Assembly (NCBI GenBank): GCA_028689025.1
Contig: JAQTXA010000003.1
Coordinates: forward strand, 62,001-126,000
Direction: 5' to 3'
Length of the DNA stretch: 64,000 bases
From: Aliarcobacter sp.
GTDB lineage: Bacteria > Campylobacterota > Campylobacteria > Campylobacterales > Arcobacteraceae
Shown: positions 62,472 through 64,000 of the stretch, piece after piece
How the letters are laid out: each line of letters opens with the position of its first letter
Numbering within the stretch: position 1 is the first letter of the stretch
The notes under the pieces: model-generated
Told to the model about the DNA's origin: nothing
Database searches by the model: none
Seen by the model: only the letters and a program-made list of their open reading frames with translations
Translations under genes and position numbers: made by a program

Positions 62472-62826
62472 TTTCTAATAACCTTCTCATCCATATTGGA
62501 GGATTAGATTTCATTTTTATAAGTAAATTTAGAATATCTTCAATCTTTTCATTCTCTTTAGCTGATTGCATAGGGAAAATTTTACAAGCTTGAACCATTC
62601 TTGAAGCCTTTGGGCCAATTTGTTGTACATATAAAATATCACTATCTTCCAAACACTCTATTTTGTAAGTTAACTTTTCAATTTCATCAGAAATCTCAAT
62701 TGATGAATCAATAGTTTTTACGAAATTGAAACTATCTTCAATGATTTCGTATATATAAAACTCTTTGCACCAACCAAAATGTTGGTTAACATGTATATTA
62801 TCAGTAGATGCAAATGCGATTTTCAT
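62461..62826 (-). CDS. nifX: NifX-like dinitrogenase iron-molybdenum cofactor biosynthesis protein
   Basis: A 121-residue NifX/NafY-type domain protein: MKIAFASTDNIHVNQHFGWCKEFYIYEI matches the fold that binds NifB-co or FeMo-co, with the His of NQHFGWC. The C-terminus adds a short basic tail. It overlaps the Sel1-NifU gene by 4 bp and the flavodiiron gene by 11 bp. It could be nifX or a paralogue; family membership is firm. Confidence 0.85.
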   Translation of the reverse strand: MKIAFASTDNIHVNQHFGWCKEFYIYEIIEDSFNFVKTIDSSIEISDEIEKLTYKIECLEDSDILYVQQIGPKASRMVQACKIFPMQSAKENEKIEDILNLLIKMKSNPPIWMRRLLENES

Positions 62827-63791
62827 AATACATAAATCCTTACTCTTTTGTCTATTACTTGCTCAATTGTACTTTTAATCATTTCATAAGTTCCAGTTGA
62901 AGCAATAGAACATCCAACACAAGCACCTTGATATGCAAGTCTTAACTCAATTTCTGGCTCATTTAGATAATCAAGTAAAATTATATTTCCACCATCTTTT
63001 TTTAGAATTGGTCTAATAAATCTCTCTAATGCATCATTTAAAATCTCAAGTTGGTCTTCTAAACTTTTTGCTCTAAAGTTTCTATTTAATTCACCATCTT
63101 CTAAAGGTTTATCAACACCTGTTAACTGTACAGTTGCCATTACATGACCAGCCTTTGCTGCTTTTAACATACAGTCAAAACCTTCTTTTACACCATGTAA
63201 ATCTGTTCTATCTTTTAATTGAATTAAAGCAAGTCTAAATGCAGCTTGAACATGATTTTTAGAAACTGCTCGTCTGAAATAATCAACTGCTTTTGGAATA
63301 TCTTCTTCAACTCCAATTTTTGTTTGGTACATTAATGCTAAATTAAAATTAGCAGAATCATTATCATAAGCACTTGCTTGTTCAAACCACTCTTTTGCTT
63401 TTGTATAATCTTTTTCAACACCTTCACCCTTTAGGTACATTAACCCTAAGTTTGCCATTGCTTGGTCATTTTTTAATTTGGCTTCTTCTACCCAAATATC
63501 ATGTGCTTTTTTGAAATCTTTGTTTTTATATGCATCAAGTGCAGCTCTATGTTCCATAAATCTAGTTCCTTCATTTGGATTGGGGATTGGATTATTTAAT
63601 TCTAATTGTTTTTCTAAATGCTTTTTTAAATACTCTTTTGCCAATATAATAGCTTCTTCATAATCTTCACTAGAAGCTTTTATGTCAAAATCTATATATT
63701 CTACTAAGAAAGCATCACCAATTTCATTTTCTCCACTATAAACTTCAAGGGGATAATTTAATGATAAATAATAATCCAAATCCTTTTTCAT
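62823..63791 (-). CDS. Sel1-repeat/NifU C-terminal domain fusion protein
   Basis: A 322-residue protein with an unusual order of domains: an N-terminal domain (about 1-75), four Sel1-like TPR repeats (about 82-225; ANLGLMYLKGEGVEKDYTKAKEWF, NFNLALMYQTKIGVEEDIPKAVDYF) and a NifU-type Fe-S scaffold domain (about 240-322; DGGNIILLDY and Cys291-Val-Gly-Cys294). The CxxC binds a transient 4Fe-4S cluster. The Sel1 part may recruit client apoproteins. In operon with nifX-like and flavodiiron genes. Confidence 0.85.
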   Translation of the reverse strand: MKKDLDYYLSLNYPLEVYSGENEIGDAFLVEYIDFDIKASSEDYEEAIILAKEYLKKHLEKQLELNNPIPNPNEGTRFMEHRAALDAYKNKDFKKAHDIWVEEAKLKNDQAMANLGLMYLKGEGVEKDYTKAKEWFEQASAYDNDSANFNLALMYQTKIGVEEDIPKAVDYFRRAVSKNHVQAAFRLALIQLKDRTDLHGVKEGFDCMLKAAKAGHVMATVQLTGVDKPLEDGELNRNFRAKSLEDQLEILNDALERFIRPILKKDGGNIILLDYLNEPEIELRLAYQGACVGCSIASTGTYEMIKSTIEQVIDKRVRIYVL

Positions 63792-63809
63792 ATACTAAAA
63801 CCTACTTTT

Positions 63810-63998
63810 TTATTTAGCTTTACAAGTACAAGCACTATTACCCGAATCTAAAAGTGCTGAACTATTTTCTTTTGTAACAAGTTTGGCTTTATTTACCAAT
63901 AACTGCATATAAATCTCATCAATACTGTAATGAGTTTTTAAACAGCTATAAACTTTTAAACCTTTATCTTCCAAAAAGTCATACACTTTTTCACCCAT
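63810..63998 (-). CDS. Unrecognised nif-cluster protein, possibly truncated by the window edge
   Basis: At least 62 residues, ending with GNSACTCKAK (two Cys). An ATG lies at 63998, but the frame may continue beyond the window, so it may be the C-terminus of a longer nif protein. The readable part (KVYDFLEDKGLKVYSCLKTHYSIDEIYMQLL) is mixed helix/strand. It precedes the Sel1-NifU gene by 18 bp in the same direction. Function not assigned. Confidence 0.45.
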   Translation of the reverse strand: MGEKVYDFLEDKGLKVYSCLKTHYSIDEIYMQLLVNKAKLVTKENSSALLDSGNSACTCKAK

Positions 63999-64000
63999 AT

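Noticed and set aside
63810..63998. Assigning the edge fragment to a specific Nif protein such as NifN or NifE
   Set aside because: Too little sequence is visible, the start may lie outside the window, and no diagnostic motif is present.
1..64000. Search for tRNA, rRNA, CRISPR arrays, transposases, integrases and att sites
   Set aside because: No tRNA T-loop pattern, repeat-spacer array or recognisable mobility gene was seen by eye; a covariance-model or HMM search would be needed to exclude small RNAs.

Overview
The window is AT-rich, compact bacterial DNA (roughly 30% GC by eye) with short intergenic gaps. The gene content points to a nitrogen-fixing member of the Arcobacteraceae (Campylobacterota): LutABC lactate oxidation, class III hybrid cluster protein, a NifB/NifV/NifQ/NifX cluster, sensor kinases with an AHQWNEPL H-box, and an ATG/AAGGA start style. 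No rRNA, tRNA, CRISPR array, insertion sequence or prophage was seen.

Layout. 0-7.8 kb: housekeeping on the minus strand (start of a glutamine amidotransferase-type gene cut by the edge, an AEC permease apparently using a non-AUG start, a Pit phosphate transporter, a DEAD-box RNA helicase with a repetitive RGG-like tail, accBC), then a deaminase and a methyltransferase on plus. 7.8-15.2 kb: a lutABC-histidine kinase-response regulator operon on plus, facing a paralogous kinase/regulator pair on minus. 15.2-28.8 kb: a large minus-strand short-chain acyl-CoA module (thiolase, CoA-transferase AtoDA, two thioesterases, 3-hydroxybutyryl-CoA dehydrogenase, EtfAB, a membrane Fe-S ETF:quinone oxidoreductase-type protein, acyl-CoA dehydrogenase, an NCS2-like permease, a MaoC hydratase and a type II NADH dehydrogenase-like flavoprotein). 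29-35 kb: a TRAP transporter and a D-lactate dehydrogenase-type flavoprotein/Fe-S enzyme. 35-48 kb: mixed core genes (PpiC/SurA-like chaperone, gatB, gpsA, tonB, FetB-like permease, HxlR regulator/AcuI oxidoreductase, OmpA, GltD-like, hcp, CYTH, cytochrome c, dienelactone hydrolase, thioesterase). 48-49.2 kb: one accessory nuclease-like gene beside a palindromic element. 49.2-55.3 kb: nrdAB, purB, rluA-like. 55.2-64 kb: a nif accessory cluster (nifQ, LRR protein, BFD-like protein, CCE_0567-like protein, GNAT protein, nifV, nifB, nifX-like, FprA flavoprotein and a Sel1-NifU fusion).

The main new observation is regulatory. Seven promoters between 7.7 and 29 kb share one architecture: two direct repeats of T(A/G)NCAT separated by 5 bp (11-bp period), followed after exactly 10 bp by a -10 box. 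They head the lut/two-component operon, atoDA-thiolase, the acyl-CoA dehydrogenase operon, the NCS2-like permease, maoC, the NDH-like gene and the TRAP operon. An eighth, less regular copy precedes the second kinase/regulator pair. This is the geometry of OmpR/PhoB-family activator sites, and two OmpR-family regulators are encoded in the same region. I infer a lactate plus short-chain-fatty-acid regulon controlled by the duplicated two-component systems.

In the nif region, GG-N10-GC sigma-54 promoters precede nifB, nifV and an unrecognised 61-codon gene divergent from nifB.
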